Shown here piece after piece: positions 18,740-28,648 of a DNA stretch of 64,000 nt (the stretch's first letter is position 1; each line of letters begins with the position of its first letter). Under the pieces are notes generated by a model, which was given only the letters and a program-made list of their open reading frames with translations, was not told the DNA's origin and did no database searches. Both the position numbers and the translations under genes were made by a program. Source of the DNA: Balneolaceae bacterium (GTDB taxonomy: Bacteria > Bacteroidota > Rhodothermia > Balneolales > Balneolaceae); the NCBI GenBank assembly GCA_020832285.1, contig JAFIFB010000023.1, positions 1 to 64,000 on the forward strand, written 5' to 3'.

Positions 18740-20983
18740 TCACCTGGTTAAGTAATATGTGACACTTTGGCCGGCATAATCTCCTTGAGGCAGCGCAACA
18801 GAAATTCTGCTGTGTCCTGTATCTTCATCCCATATAGCACTCCATTGGGCATTCTCAATCTCTATACGTGAGGTAACAGAAAACTGAAAAGAATCCTGTT
18901 TACGGGTTGGGTCTGATACAGTGATTTTTTCTATTTTATCACCGGAAGTGGTAACCATTACCAGTCCGGCTGTTTCTGACGTGATGGTGATGTTCTCAGA
19001 GATCTCAATTTCGCCGGGTTCGTAAAAAACGATCTGACTCATACCCAGTCCGGAATGTTTTACAGCCTGAATTTCCCGCTGGTTCGCAAGAATTTCTATC
19101 GGGGATGATTGATGATAACTCTCAACTTCCGTGGCGTCTATACCGGGCACCACAATATATTCATATTCAGATTGTTGCGGCTTTACTCCATGATCAATCC
19201 ACAATGTAAATACGTCTTTAAACACTTTATCTCTTGAAAGTGCCCAGGTTTGCTCATTGATCTCTTTCCAGGCTCCACTTCGCTGCCTGTTTTCAACTTT
19301 AACAGACACCGGTTCAGAAAAGAGATAAGCCGTTTTATCGTGATGAACCCATAACACGTCTGTCAAATCGTGTTCTCCCGTGTCGAGTACCGTTTGATTT
19401 CCGTTCTGAGCTGTTATCACATCTCCATTTAATAAACTTTGATTCAGAGTTGTGACTACCGGATACTCTGAGTCGGACTGTATACCGGCACCCAGTGCTA
19501 CAAACTCATCATCGAAAAAAAACCAGGATTTGCGGGCAGAGAGCGGATCAAGAGGGCTCTTAAAATCAAACACCGCCGCACCATAGGTTCCATCTGTAAC
19601 TCCTCCTACAAAATCGGTAAGCCCCTGTTGCTGAACTTCATCGGGATCTGGCAATGTTGGTTTCTGAACAACCGTTGTGCCTGGGATTTTCTGCCAGTCC
19701 CAAACCGGAAATATATGAATATACTCCTCACCTGTTCGTGTGATAAAGTTGTACCCATCGGCCAAATGATGATTTTTTAAACCCTCGCTGTTATAAGGAA
19801 CTTCCACACTGTGATTTCGGCTGGAATACATGCGTACGGATGCAAAATAGTGTGGCCGCTGATGACTGAAATATTCCGTATTCCAGAAAAAAAGATTTCT
19901 TCTTAAATCAGGCTCCCTGTTCCCCTCACGGATTTGTACAATTGCTTCCAGTTCATCCTGTCTGTAATCAGTGATCTGAAGCAAGGTCCTTGGTAATTCA
20001 GGGCTTCTCGGATTGAGTGCATTCAATCTTGTAATCCCCCGGTTCCTTCCACCAGGATCGGGATATTTACCAAAAGCCATGTACCCGTTAATGCCATCAA
20101 GATAGTAATCTACGATAAGCTGGATGGATTCATCTGGAAATTCAAACTCTGTTCCATTAACTTTTTTAGCCCAGTCAACAAAATAACTGGCAAACCCTTG
20201 TCCATAGGTTATCGTTGATGTGACCCGGTCGTTTCGATGGTGAAAGCTAAAATCAGTCTGTAATCCCCTTACATCAGAAGGATCTCCTCTGTCCACAGCA
20301 AATCCGATTTCACCGGCTATGGCAGCCACTGCTTCTTCCAGTACTTCAACATCTCTTTTAAACAGAGCATACTTGCCGAGAATACCGGCAATTTTAATTA
20401 AATCTCCGCCAGGCCGCGCACCCCAGGCATCCAGATTAGCCCGGCCCACAATTGGTTCTGATTTCGTTACCTGTTCTTCGGTCAGATCATCATCCATGAT
20501 TAACAAAAGATTGCCAATTCGCTCCGGGGTTCCAATCTGGTTCCACCACCAATTTTCACAGATAAAATCATTTTCATTCCAAAAATCGAGTGCTTTCCAG
20601 ATAACCTGTTTGAGATCAGAATTTTTATAAAAAGGTGATTCGGGTTTTTTATATGCTCTGCCTAAATCCACCATATTATCGAGGTGAATACTGTGTTCAA
20701 AGGCAGTTCGTGTCGTATCCACATAATCAATGCCGGGCCAGGTTCCATCTTCGCGAATTGAGCTGATCAAACTTTCAACCTCTTGCTCATTCACTGATGG
20801 TTCAAGAAGCTCTTCAGTAAACCGCTCTCTCAGTATCTCTATATCCGATTCTGCTACCTGGGCTTGTGAATCTTTCACAGTGATAAAAAGCTGAACAGAA
20901 ACCACTATGGATATCAAAAAAACATTTCTGAACCAGGAAAATCTATTTCTTTTTGAGTCTTTTTTCATTGTAATGGTCTTCAT
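18740..20983 (-). CDS. Polysaccharide lyase family 8-like (hyaluronate/chondroitin AC/xanthan lyase type)
   Basis: NWWWNQIGTPERIGNLLLIM, DVRGLQTDFSFHHRNDRVTSTITYGQGF (His/Tyr catalytic region), GGRNRGITRLNA, SARKSWFFFDDEFVALGAGI. Confidence 0.85.
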   Translation of the reverse strand: MKTITMKKDSKRNRFSWFRNVFLISIVVSVQLFITVKDSQAQVAESDIEILRERFTEELLEPSVNEQEVESLISSIREDGTWPGIDYVDTTRTAFEHSIHLDNMVDLGRAYKKPESPFYKNSDLKQVIWKALDFWNENDFICENWWWNQIGTPERIGNLLLIMDDDLTEEQVTKSEPIVGRANLDAWGARPGGDLIKIAGILGKYALFKRDVEVLEEAVAAIAGEIGFAVDRGDPSDVRGLQTDFSFHHRNDRVTSTITYGQGFASYFVDWAKKVNGTEFEFPDESIQLIVDYYLDGINGYMAFGKYPDPGGRNRGITRLNALNPRSPELPRTLLQITDYRQDELEAIVQIREGNREPDLRRNLFFWNTEYFSHQRPHYFASVRMYSSRNHSVEVPYNSEGLKNHHLADGYNFITRTGEEYIHIFPVWDWQKIPGTTVVQKPTLPDPDEVQQQGLTDFVGGVTDGTYGAAVFDFKSPLDPLSARKSWFFFDDEFVALGAGIQSDSEYPVVTTLNQSLLNGDVITAQNGNQTVLDTGEHDLTDVLWVHHDKTAYLFSEPVSVKVENRQRSGAWKEINEQTWALSRDKVFKDVFTLWIDHGVKPQQSEYEYIVVPGIDATEVESYHQSSPIEILANQREIQAVKHSGLGMSQIVFYEPGEIEISENITITSETAGLVMVTTSGDKIEKITVSDPTRKQDSFQFSVTSRIEIENAQWSAIWDEDTGHSRISVALPQGDYAGQSVTYYLTR

Positions 20984-20984
20984 T

Positions 20985-22880
20985 TTACCAATCAGCCAAA
21001 TTCTGATCGAACTCTGTCACCGTACCGGAAGAAGCAGGGATAAGTGATACTTGTAAAATCTCACTTGTATTGGCCGATAAATTTGTTTCAAACCCTACCA
21101 GGATGGTACCAGGGTTCTCTACATCATGTTCAGTATCGGGCTGCGTACTCCAAGTGGTAACTTCTATATCAGATGGCTGATCAACACGTAAATATAATTG
21201 TTGGCCATCCCTGGTCAAGGTTGCGGTATTGGCACCGGTAATGGTTACATCAGCTTCAGTCAGCATTTGCCAGCGCACTTCGGCTGGTTCTTCAGAGGAC
21301 TCAATTTCATCCCGTATTACAACAAACATCTGGTCTACAATACCGGCTCCTCTGATTACTGATGCTAAATCATTTTCATAAACAGACGACATATCCGTGA
21401 TGCCAAAATAGAATTCCGGATCATCCGAATAATTTTCAATTTTAGAGTATCCATCTACAAGCTGAAGTTCACCATTGACCGTAAGTGTACTGTGAGAAAA
21501 GTTATTCAGGCGATATACCGTCCATCGCTCGGAATCCTGAGACATTCCCCAGATATTCATGCCCAACTCTTCAAGTGAATGATAATTCTGAGGCCCCAAA
21601 TCACTCGACCATCGCACACCATCTGATTCCATGACAAACGAGCCGATATCCATGTGTCCATGGTTCACTGAAGGTGAGCCCCCTTTAAAACCCAGGTAAA
21701 TCGCATTCGGATCGCTCCATGAGGTTCGCATGATCGACAAAGGCATCGCCCCTTGAGCAACATATAAGTAGTTTTCGGGCTCTGTTATTTCGTCAAGCTG
21801 AATATCCTTTCCCCAAATCAAAATAGCCGGTAACCGCCTGTTATTGGTGAATTGTGAAAAATCATCAGTATCAAGGAATAATTTTTCTTTATAGAGAAGT
21901 GAAGGCTCACTGTTTTTATCAGCATACCAAAACATGGAAGGACTCAGTCCCGCAGAAGGTCTGTTATCTCCCCAGTTGAAGTTTTGAAATGTGGGGCCAA
22001 TCATATGTTTTCGGAAACTTCCGGTCTCCAAAAAAGCTGAATGATCACTGTAATCAAACCCGCCCGGCCAAACCTTATCGATTGCACTTAGAAACAAAAT
22101 GTTAAATGAAGTTCCGTACCCCCAGTAGCCATAACCTTCGGGATAAGCTCCGTCAGGCCTGTAATCTTTTTTGGCGAGAGGAATGGTTTCCAAAGCTCTT
22201 TCAATGACTTCTTCAGATATTTCAGGATAGTGATCATAAACAGCAAGAGCTCCGTACGTCAGCCCGGCATTACAGACCTGGTTCCAGTTATGAGTGGCTT
22301 CGAGAAACCAGTTGTAATCGGGGTCGAAAGAAGGTTCCAGGCCTTTTTCAAGTATCGCCTCACGAATCGTCTCTCTGGATTCTGCTGAAAGCTGGTCATT
22401 AAGCCAATCATAACCAATGGCAAGAGCCATGGTCATTTCTCCCACATCAAGAAAATGAGATGGGTTCCAGTCACTGAAATTGGCTGCGGCCAGCATCTCC
22501 CTTTCTGCCCGCTCTGCGTATTTATCTTCTTCGGTCATCCGGTAAGAATATGAAAGATAAAAAACCCTTCTTAATGCCTCACGTGAGGTGCCCAGCAATC
22601 TCCTGCCAACCACCTCCCGTTCCAAAACCGGTTCATCGATAATAGCATCACTTTCTGCTAATATGGCCTCATGCATCCTTTGCCAAATCGGATTATCCGT
22701 TATGGATTGATGAATATCCTCTTCCTCACCTTCCAGTAACATGATTCGGGGATGGCCGGGAAGAAAGTCTTCATCAATTCCTGCTGAGAGGCCCGATTGA
22801 TTATCATCCGTATCACAGGAGATGAAGGCTATCAACAAAAGAATTGCTATGATTTTTGTCGTATAGAAGATTCTATTCAT
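20985..22880 (-). CDS. Heparinase II/III-like polysaccharide lyase (lipoprotein)
   Basis: LIAFISCDTD lipobox; HPRIMLLEGEEEDI; THNWNQVCNAGLTYGALA; PSVNHGHMDIGSFVMESDGVRWSSDLG. Confidence 0.82.
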   Translation of the reverse strand: MNRIFYTTKIIAILLLIAFISCDTDDNQSGLSAGIDEDFLPGHPRIMLLEGEEEDIHQSITDNPIWQRMHEAILAESDAIIDEPVLEREVVGRRLLGTSREALRRVFYLSYSYRMTEEDKYAERAEREMLAAANFSDWNPSHFLDVGEMTMALAIGYDWLNDQLSAESRETIREAILEKGLEPSFDPDYNWFLEATHNWNQVCNAGLTYGALAVYDHYPEISEEVIERALETIPLAKKDYRPDGAYPEGYGYWGYGTSFNILFLSAIDKVWPGGFDYSDHSAFLETGSFRKHMIGPTFQNFNWGDNRPSAGLSPSMFWYADKNSEPSLLYKEKLFLDTDDFSQFTNNRRLPAILIWGKDIQLDEITEPENYLYVAQGAMPLSIMRTSWSDPNAIYLGFKGGSPSVNHGHMDIGSFVMESDGVRWSSDLGPQNYHSLEELGMNIWGMSQDSERWTVYRLNNFSHSTLTVNGELQLVDGYSKIENYSDDPEFYFGITDMSSVYENDLASVIRGAGIVDQMFVVIRDEIESSEEPAEVRWQMLTEADVTITGANTATLTRDGQQLYLRVDQPSDIEVTTWSTQPDTEHDVENPGTILVGFETNLSANTSEILQVSLIPASSGTVTEFDQNLADW

Positions 22881-22921
22881 AACTGTTTATTTAATTTAAG
22901 AGTTAAAAACTCCACTATTTT

Positions 22922-25033
22922 TCATTCAGGAATAAATTCCATGGCAGCCCCGGAACTATTTAAAAATGGAACAGAAACATCCCAGTACCCCTGACCAGGC
23001 ACAGTAACCCGTACTTTAACCTGACCGGAATCCTGATCAATGATATCCGCCTGAACTTCTGGCGCAGTACTTTCAAATGGATAAAGAACCCACGCATATG
23101 TACCGTCAGAATTCAACTTCTCAGAGTAGATTGTGGCTGTATTGGGTTCATACAAATTGTATTCCTCACTGTACCATCCCTGTACTAACGGTTCTTCCTG
23201 CCCTTTCACAAAATCGATGTGCCAGTCTGGATTGCCGGCAGGTGTGATTTTTAAATTTCCACGTTGATTATTGCTGGACACTACTCCATGATCCATCTCC
23301 TGAACTGAGGTGTCGGGATGCCAGTGCCACAAGACTTCTATTTCACGGGGACGGTCGGTAGTTATCCGGTCAACAACAACCCAAAACTCACCCCTTATAT
23401 AAAACACAGATCTTGAGTGCCGGGCCTCTCCTTCCAAATCATCAAAATAATCAACCGAAGCAGATGCATAATCAAACTCATCTGTAATTCTGAATTTCTT
23501 TTCAGGTATGGGATCTTCTGTAAGTCGCGGACCCGGTCCCTGTCCCTTTCCATCAATGATAATCAGATTATGGCTGTGACTGCTAAGAGCATATTCCCGA
23601 AACCGGTCGGCAACTTCGCCACGGTAGGCAAATCTTCCGCCATCAACCAGCAGATCGCGCCCAAATGAAGCTACTGACAAATGAAGTTTATCATTATGCT
23701 GATGTCCGGTACCCCACGGACCGATATCAAAATAGGACCAATGAGCATCCGGCCCGAAGTCACTTCTTGAGATGATTTGTCCGGCCCAGGGATAAACGAA
23801 CGAAGGCCCGGCAACCGGCCTGGCACCAGAACTCCCATTTGATGCAATGTACAGCCAATCTTCCCGATTGTATATTGAAGCCGCTTCTTTAATCATTTCC
23901 CGGTTATAGGTTTTATCTGAATTGTTATTAAGCAATCCATACCCATCCGGACGCATCGTAACCGCAAGATATTCCCACATATCCTCCAGTGTTTCTGTAT
24001 AAAAGTCCGGCAGATCGATATTTGTCATACTGGCAACTTCTTTAAAATTCTCGAAATTACTGAGTGCTACACGGTGATAGTGTGAAGTGAGTTCAGTTTG
24101 AACACCGTCAGGATATACCTGCTCCTTCATACTGCCGACCATCGTTTCAATGGTATAGTCAAGCCAAACTTCAGAATCCTTAAACTCGGGCCAATGCGAT
24201 GCAACCGTGGCCAGACCGTTCATTTCCATGGTCAGCCAGTTACCCTGTGCATGAAAATTCTTCAGATAGTGAGTATGTTCGGGAAGGCTGCTTAGAATTA
24301 ATAACTGTGTTGCAGGTGACAGATATTCGGTATCCATCAGGTTGTAAAATGCAGGCATCCAATTTCTCACCCTCGCAGTAACTTCAAGGCCCCGCCACAT
24401 CGCTGTACTGCTTCTTACTTCAGGATAGGGCCAGCTGCTTATAATCCAGTCTTTTATATAATGGTCTATGTGATTCGGGTATTTAGGATTTCCGGTTTCA
24501 AACCAGGCTTCCAGTAAAATTCTTACGGTGCTGTGCCTGTTATGCAGCCAGGCATATTCCAAATCATCTTCTGGGCCTGTATGATGCCAATCCAAATGCC
24601 CGTTCTCCAATCGGGGAATACGGTCTGAAATTCTCTGGATAGTAATAATGTCGTTAACTATTGAATCTGCCGCAGCAACGGTTTTATCGGTCAACTCAGG
24701 AACATCTTGTTCAACCATATACCTGATCTCTGAATTTCTGTAATAATCCAGCAGATATCTGCCGGCCAACACCATATCGCCGTTGTTCACGGCCTGTTTT
24801 ACATCTTCCAGCCCATCTCTTTCAAGATCCAGATTCTGAAAAATAAGTTCGGTCCTCTCCGGATATGCTGAATATAAATCCTCAACCGTTGTCATCTTTT
24901 CCCAATTCACAGGATCCGATTTCTTATCACCGGCAAAATTTTCTGCCAACCCCGGAACTTCAGAATAATACGTCAAACCCACGGTAGTGGAAACCGGGAT
25001 CAAAAAGAGTAAAATGAGTACAAAAGATTTCAT
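22922..25033 (-). CDS. Heparinase II/III family lyase (PL12-like two-domain architecture)
   Basis: N-terminal alpha/alpha toroid (NWLTMEMNGLATVASHWPEF), WGTGHQHNDKLHLSVASFGRDLLVDGGRFAYRG, SSHSHNLIIIDGKGQGPG. Confidence 0.85.
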   Translation of the reverse strand: MKSFVLILLFLIPVSTTVGLTYYSEVPGLAENFAGDKKSDPVNWEKMTTVEDLYSAYPERTELIFQNLDLERDGLEDVKQAVNNGDMVLAGRYLLDYYRNSEIRYMVEQDVPELTDKTVAAADSIVNDIITIQRISDRIPRLENGHLDWHHTGPEDDLEYAWLHNRHSTVRILLEAWFETGNPKYPNHIDHYIKDWIISSWPYPEVRSSTAMWRGLEVTARVRNWMPAFYNLMDTEYLSPATQLLILSSLPEHTHYLKNFHAQGNWLTMEMNGLATVASHWPEFKDSEVWLDYTIETMVGSMKEQVYPDGVQTELTSHYHRVALSNFENFKEVASMTNIDLPDFYTETLEDMWEYLAVTMRPDGYGLLNNNSDKTYNREMIKEAASIYNREDWLYIASNGSSGARPVAGPSFVYPWAGQIISRSDFGPDAHWSYFDIGPWGTGHQHNDKLHLSVASFGRDLLVDGGRFAYRGEVADRFREYALSSHSHNLIIIDGKGQGPGPRLTEDPIPEKKFRITDEFDYASASVDYFDDLEGEARHSRSVFYIRGEFWVVVDRITTDRPREIEVLWHWHPDTSVQEMDHGVVSSNNQRGNLKITPAGNPDWHIDFVKGQEEPLVQGWYSEEYNLYEPNTATIYSEKLNSDGTYAWVLYPFESTAPEVQADIIDQDSGQVKVRVTVPGQGYWDVSVPFLNSSGAAMEFIPE

Positions 25034-25091
25034 GTTTACAGGTAGTATAAATTCTATGAAGTTATTTTTTCTAAACCATCTGGTAACTTTC

Positions 25092-25367
25092 TAATTAGGG
25101 CTTCCTCAAAAAGTCGAGGTACACACACATTGGTAATTCTAATTTCATAAATTGGTGTTTAGAAGCCAGAGAGCAATGTTTTAGTGACTTAAATATGAAG
25201 CCATATGATTATATGTCCAAATATCTTGTATTTTTTCGAAAAAATGGACGCTCAAATGCTAAGAAGCTTGCATATAATTGCAATTTTTCCTTGCATTAAA
25301 AATCAATTTTATGAATGTAACTCATTGTTGTACAAATAGATAGATTAGTCTGAGGATGCCCTAATTA
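25092..25367. mobile_element. Candidate non-coding MITE, 276 bp
   Basis: Terminal inverted repeat TAATTAGGGCTTCCTCA (25092-25108) versus rc of 25351-25367 TAATTAGGGCATCCTCA, 16/17 identical; no long ORF inside; lies between two genes. Confidence 0.6.
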
Positions 25368-25491
25368 ATTTAAGTTTAATCCCAAGATGGCTACACTTCG
25401 GTCGTACCAACAATACTCAATATTTCGTATGCGGTTATTTAACCTGGTTTCAGACTTGGTTTTCTATGCCAGTATATATCTGTTTTACCGG

Positions 25492-26814
25492 TTATTCTCC
25501 AGAGTCCACCCAAATTCCATTCAGCATTACTTTACTGACATTGCGCATCACTCTGATATCCTCAACAGGATTCCCATCTACAATTATAAGATCCGCGAGC
25601 ATTCTTGACTTAATACTTCCCAGTCTCTCTTCTGTCCGCAAGTATTTTGCATTCCCCAATGTACTGTTGACAATTATATCCATAGGGTCCATTCCGGCTT
25701 TTGCCAGTAACTCCATTTCATGCTGAAAATCCCAACCATAATCTGCATGGATCAATCCTGCATGAGAACCAACAGATATTTTCATACCAGCTGTATAAGC
25801 CATGCCCACGAACTTAACCATATTATAATACCCTTGAACATGATAGTTTTCCACACCATCATCTCCTTCATAACGTTCAAACACGCCAAGTGTAGGTACC
25901 ATGATTGCGTCGTTTTCAATGGCTAATTGAATAACATCCTTCACACGCTCAGATTCCAAATCAATTGTTGACCACAACCTGAACCTCTCCGTTCTTCTTG
26001 CTCCGTAATCTTCTCTGAGGGCATCTTTGAATTTCTTTGCCTCACCTGTCTCAGCCAGTGCTGTTCCAAAAGAAGTAACATGTTCAATACCTTCAACTCC
26101 TGCAAGGATCGCATCATCAGCATCCACAAGCTCGAGATGGGCCATAACCGGAACCCCGCTGAGTGAGGCGGCATCTGTTACTGTTTCAAAATATTCAAGC
26201 GGAAGATTAAAATAGATTTTTACACCTGTAGCCCCGTTTCTCACATATTCATAGACAGATTCCCTAGCGTGCTCTGCACTTCTGACTACATTTGCCTGCT
26301 GTGTCCACACAGGAGGATATCCGTCCAAATGACTGTCCGTCAGAAATACCCTTGGGACAGGCTGGTCTGCAAAATGAAGTGATTGATGAAACCGAATAGG
26401 TTGGCCTGGATCACGCATTGTGGTAATGCCGTTTCTCAGGTACTGATTGATCCGGTCATTATTCATCAAGTTATGAAAGTGGGCATCTATCAGGCCGGGC
26501 ATGACCGTTTTTCCTTCCGCATCAAAATATTCAGCATTTGCCGGGATATTTATCTCGTTTCCGGGGCCGGCATCCACAATTCTGTTGCCTTTTATAATAA
26601 CAACTGCATCTTCAACAGGTGTACCGCCAAGCCCGTCAATCAGGCGGCATCCTGTAATGGCCAGAACGTGATCACTATCCTGCGCAGCAGGTGTATTCAC
26701 TTCTATAAGAGTTCGGGTTTGCTGAGGGCTGTACACCTGGTTTTGGGCATATAGCAAAACAGTTGTAAGAAAAAAAAGGAGAGTACAACCGATGGTTTTC
26801 AGGCAATATTTCAT
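25492..26814 (-). CDS. Secreted amidohydrolase family protein (imidazolonepropionase-like)
   Basis: VIIKGNRIVDAGPG, GKTVMPGLIDAHFHNLMNN (HxH), KIYFNLP, VMAHLE, GIEHVTSFG, SVGSHAGLI, GSIKSRMLADLIIVDGNPVEDI. Confidence 0.87.
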   Translation of the reverse strand: MKYCLKTIGCTLLFFLTTVLLYAQNQVYSPQQTRTLIEVNTPAAQDSDHVLAITGCRLIDGLGGTPVEDAVVIIKGNRIVDAGPGNEINIPANAEYFDAEGKTVMPGLIDAHFHNLMNNDRINQYLRNGITTMRDPGQPIRFHQSLHFADQPVPRVFLTDSHLDGYPPVWTQQANVVRSAEHARESVYEYVRNGATGVKIYFNLPLEYFETVTDAASLSGVPVMAHLELVDADDAILAGVEGIEHVTSFGTALAETGEAKKFKDALREDYGARRTERFRLWSTIDLESERVKDVIQLAIENDAIMVPTLGVFERYEGDDGVENYHVQGYYNMVKFVGMAYTAGMKISVGSHAGLIHADYGWDFQHEMELLAKAGMDPMDIIVNSTLGNAKYLRTEERLGSIKSRMLADLIIVDGNPVEDIRVMRNVSKVMLNGIWVDSGE

Positions 26815-26987
26815 TATTTGGTATTTGTTTTATTAGACCTTAAAAAAAGAAAACGTCCCTTACGAACAGAACTTCATTGGCAGAAGATTGTTTTGTTTGA
26901 AAGAACTGTTTCCATTCAACTTATTGCTTTAACTGCAATAAGAGGTAAAGTTTATTCAAGAGAAATACTGTTTTGGGCGGGGAAAAA

Positions 26988-27024
26988 TTTCCCGGCTAAT
27001 GAAAATGTTTGGTTAGCCGGGAAA
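26988..27024 (-). terminator. Rho-independent-like terminator after SusD-2
   Basis: 12-bp stem TTTCCCGGCTAA / TTAGCCGGGAAA, 13-nt loop, followed on the minus strand by TTTTT; 10 nt past the SusD stop. Confidence 0.8.
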
Positions 27025-27034
27025 TTAGATGAAT

Positions 27035-28624
27035 TTAATAGCCCGGGTTTTGAGTCATTTCCGGGTTTGCATCCATCTCACGCTGGGGAATGGGAAGCAG
27101 ATAGTTTCTTTCGGGAATGAAAGTTCTTTCTACAAGTATGATATGATCTCCGGTCCATTCCACTTCACCTGTTTCATTGTCTACCGTTCCTCTTCTCACA
27201 CCGTAAATCGGGCCATCGAAGGCTTCATGGCCGAGATCCCAGCGTTTGATATCATGAAAACGCACAGTTTCAAAGGCAAATTCAACCCTTCGTTCACGGC
27301 GAATCAGCTCTTCAGTCAGTTGGGCGGCTTCAGGCATTCCTGCCCGAACTCTGATTTTGTTCAGGTATTCAAGGCCTAAATCCAGATTTTGTCCAGTTCG
27401 AAAAGCAGCCTCAGCAAATGTAATATACATTTCAGCAAGGCGAATCACCATCAAGTCCAATCCACTATTTTGCATCACCGATTCCGGCATCGGTTCAATA
27501 TACTTTTTAATGATTAATCCTGCCGGAGAGCCTACCGAATTTTCAAAATATTCGGGATTATTAACCATTTCTCCCTGAGCATTTGGTATCTGCTGATCGA
27601 GAGGATTGTATAAACGGTTATTCCACTCCCCTCCGGGATATAATATTGACATACCTAATCTCGGGTCCCGGTTCTCAAACGGTCGCTCCGGGTTATATTC
27701 AGGGTCTTCTGTAATCGTCAACCCGTTAATTGTTTCGTATGCCTCAACAATATCCCATGTAGGCGCCATATTTGAATACCCCCCATCCATACCCGGCATC
27801 AAAAACTGAGGATGGCGGCTTGGATAAATATCCTGAGTATAAGCAATTGAAAGGATTGCTTCCTCATTATTGGAATCATCCAAAAAAAGCTCCCGGTAAT
27901 CAGGTTGGAGCTCATATACACCCATATCGATCACACTTTTGGCATCCTGCATTGCTTGTTCATAGTTTCCGGAGAAAAGTTCAATTCTGGATTTCATTGC
28001 CAGAGCAGCTCCGCTGGTGATACGCCCTCCTGATTGCAGATGATTTTGAACAGGAAGTATTTCGCTGATTTCCTCCAGCTCGTTAAGCATGAAATTCCTG
28101 AGTTCTTCAGCTGGAGTACGGGCCATTACAAAATCAGGAGTTACCGTTTCGGTAATCAGCGGCATATCCCCGAACATTGTATATTTAAAAAAGTAGTTGT
28201 AAACCCTTAAAAAGCGGGCTTCAGCTTTAAACTGCTCTTTTCTTGCTTCATCCATCTCAACTTCTTCAATTTTTTCAAGAAAGTTGTTGTATTTCCGAAT
28301 CCGCTGGTATTCGAACCAAGAACCGCTATATGAGTCTGCCCAATATGATTCAGATAGGTTTGTTGGAGTTGCAGATCCGTCGATGTAATGGCTCCAGCCC
28401 GGAAAAAAAGCGTTATCACTGATTGCGTCAAAATAGATCACATTCGACCATGTTTCCCAGTTTTCATACAATCCAGCGAGGGCGAGCTCAGCATCTTCTT
28501 CAGTTTGCCAAAATGTTGCATCCGATAAAGCATTCTTTGGTGTTACATCCAAAAAATTATCACTACAGGATGTAAATACAAACGAAAGCAGTACTGTGAC
28601 TATAAAAATATTTCGTTTCTTCAT
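27035..28624 (-). CDS. SusD/RagB family lipoprotein
   Basis: FVFTSCSDNFLDVTPKNAL; FLRVYNYFFKYTMFGDMPLITE; RRERRVEFAFETVRFHDIKRW; PIPQREMDANPEMTQNPGY. Confidence 0.95.
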   Translation of the reverse strand: MKKRNIFIVTVLLSFVFTSCSDNFLDVTPKNALSDATFWQTEEDAELALAGLYENWETWSNVIYFDAISDNAFFPGWSHYIDGSATPTNLSESYWADSYSGSWFEYQRIRKYNNFLEKIEEVEMDEARKEQFKAEARFLRVYNYFFKYTMFGDMPLITETVTPDFVMARTPAEELRNFMLNELEEISEILPVQNHLQSGGRITSGAALAMKSRIELFSGNYEQAMQDAKSVIDMGVYELQPDYRELFLDDSNNEEAILSIAYTQDIYPSRHPQFLMPGMDGGYSNMAPTWDIVEAYETINGLTITEDPEYNPERPFENRDPRLGMSILYPGGEWNNRLYNPLDQQIPNAQGEMVNNPEYFENSVGSPAGLIIKKYIEPMPESVMQNSGLDLMVIRLAEMYITFAEAAFRTGQNLDLGLEYLNKIRVRAGMPEAAQLTEELIRRERRVEFAFETVRFHDIKRWDLGHEAFDGPIYGVRRGTVDNETGEVEWTGDHIILVERTFIPERNYLLPIPQREMDANPEMTQNPGY

Positions 28625-28648
28625 GTTTATTGATGGTTTAAAAAGTTT

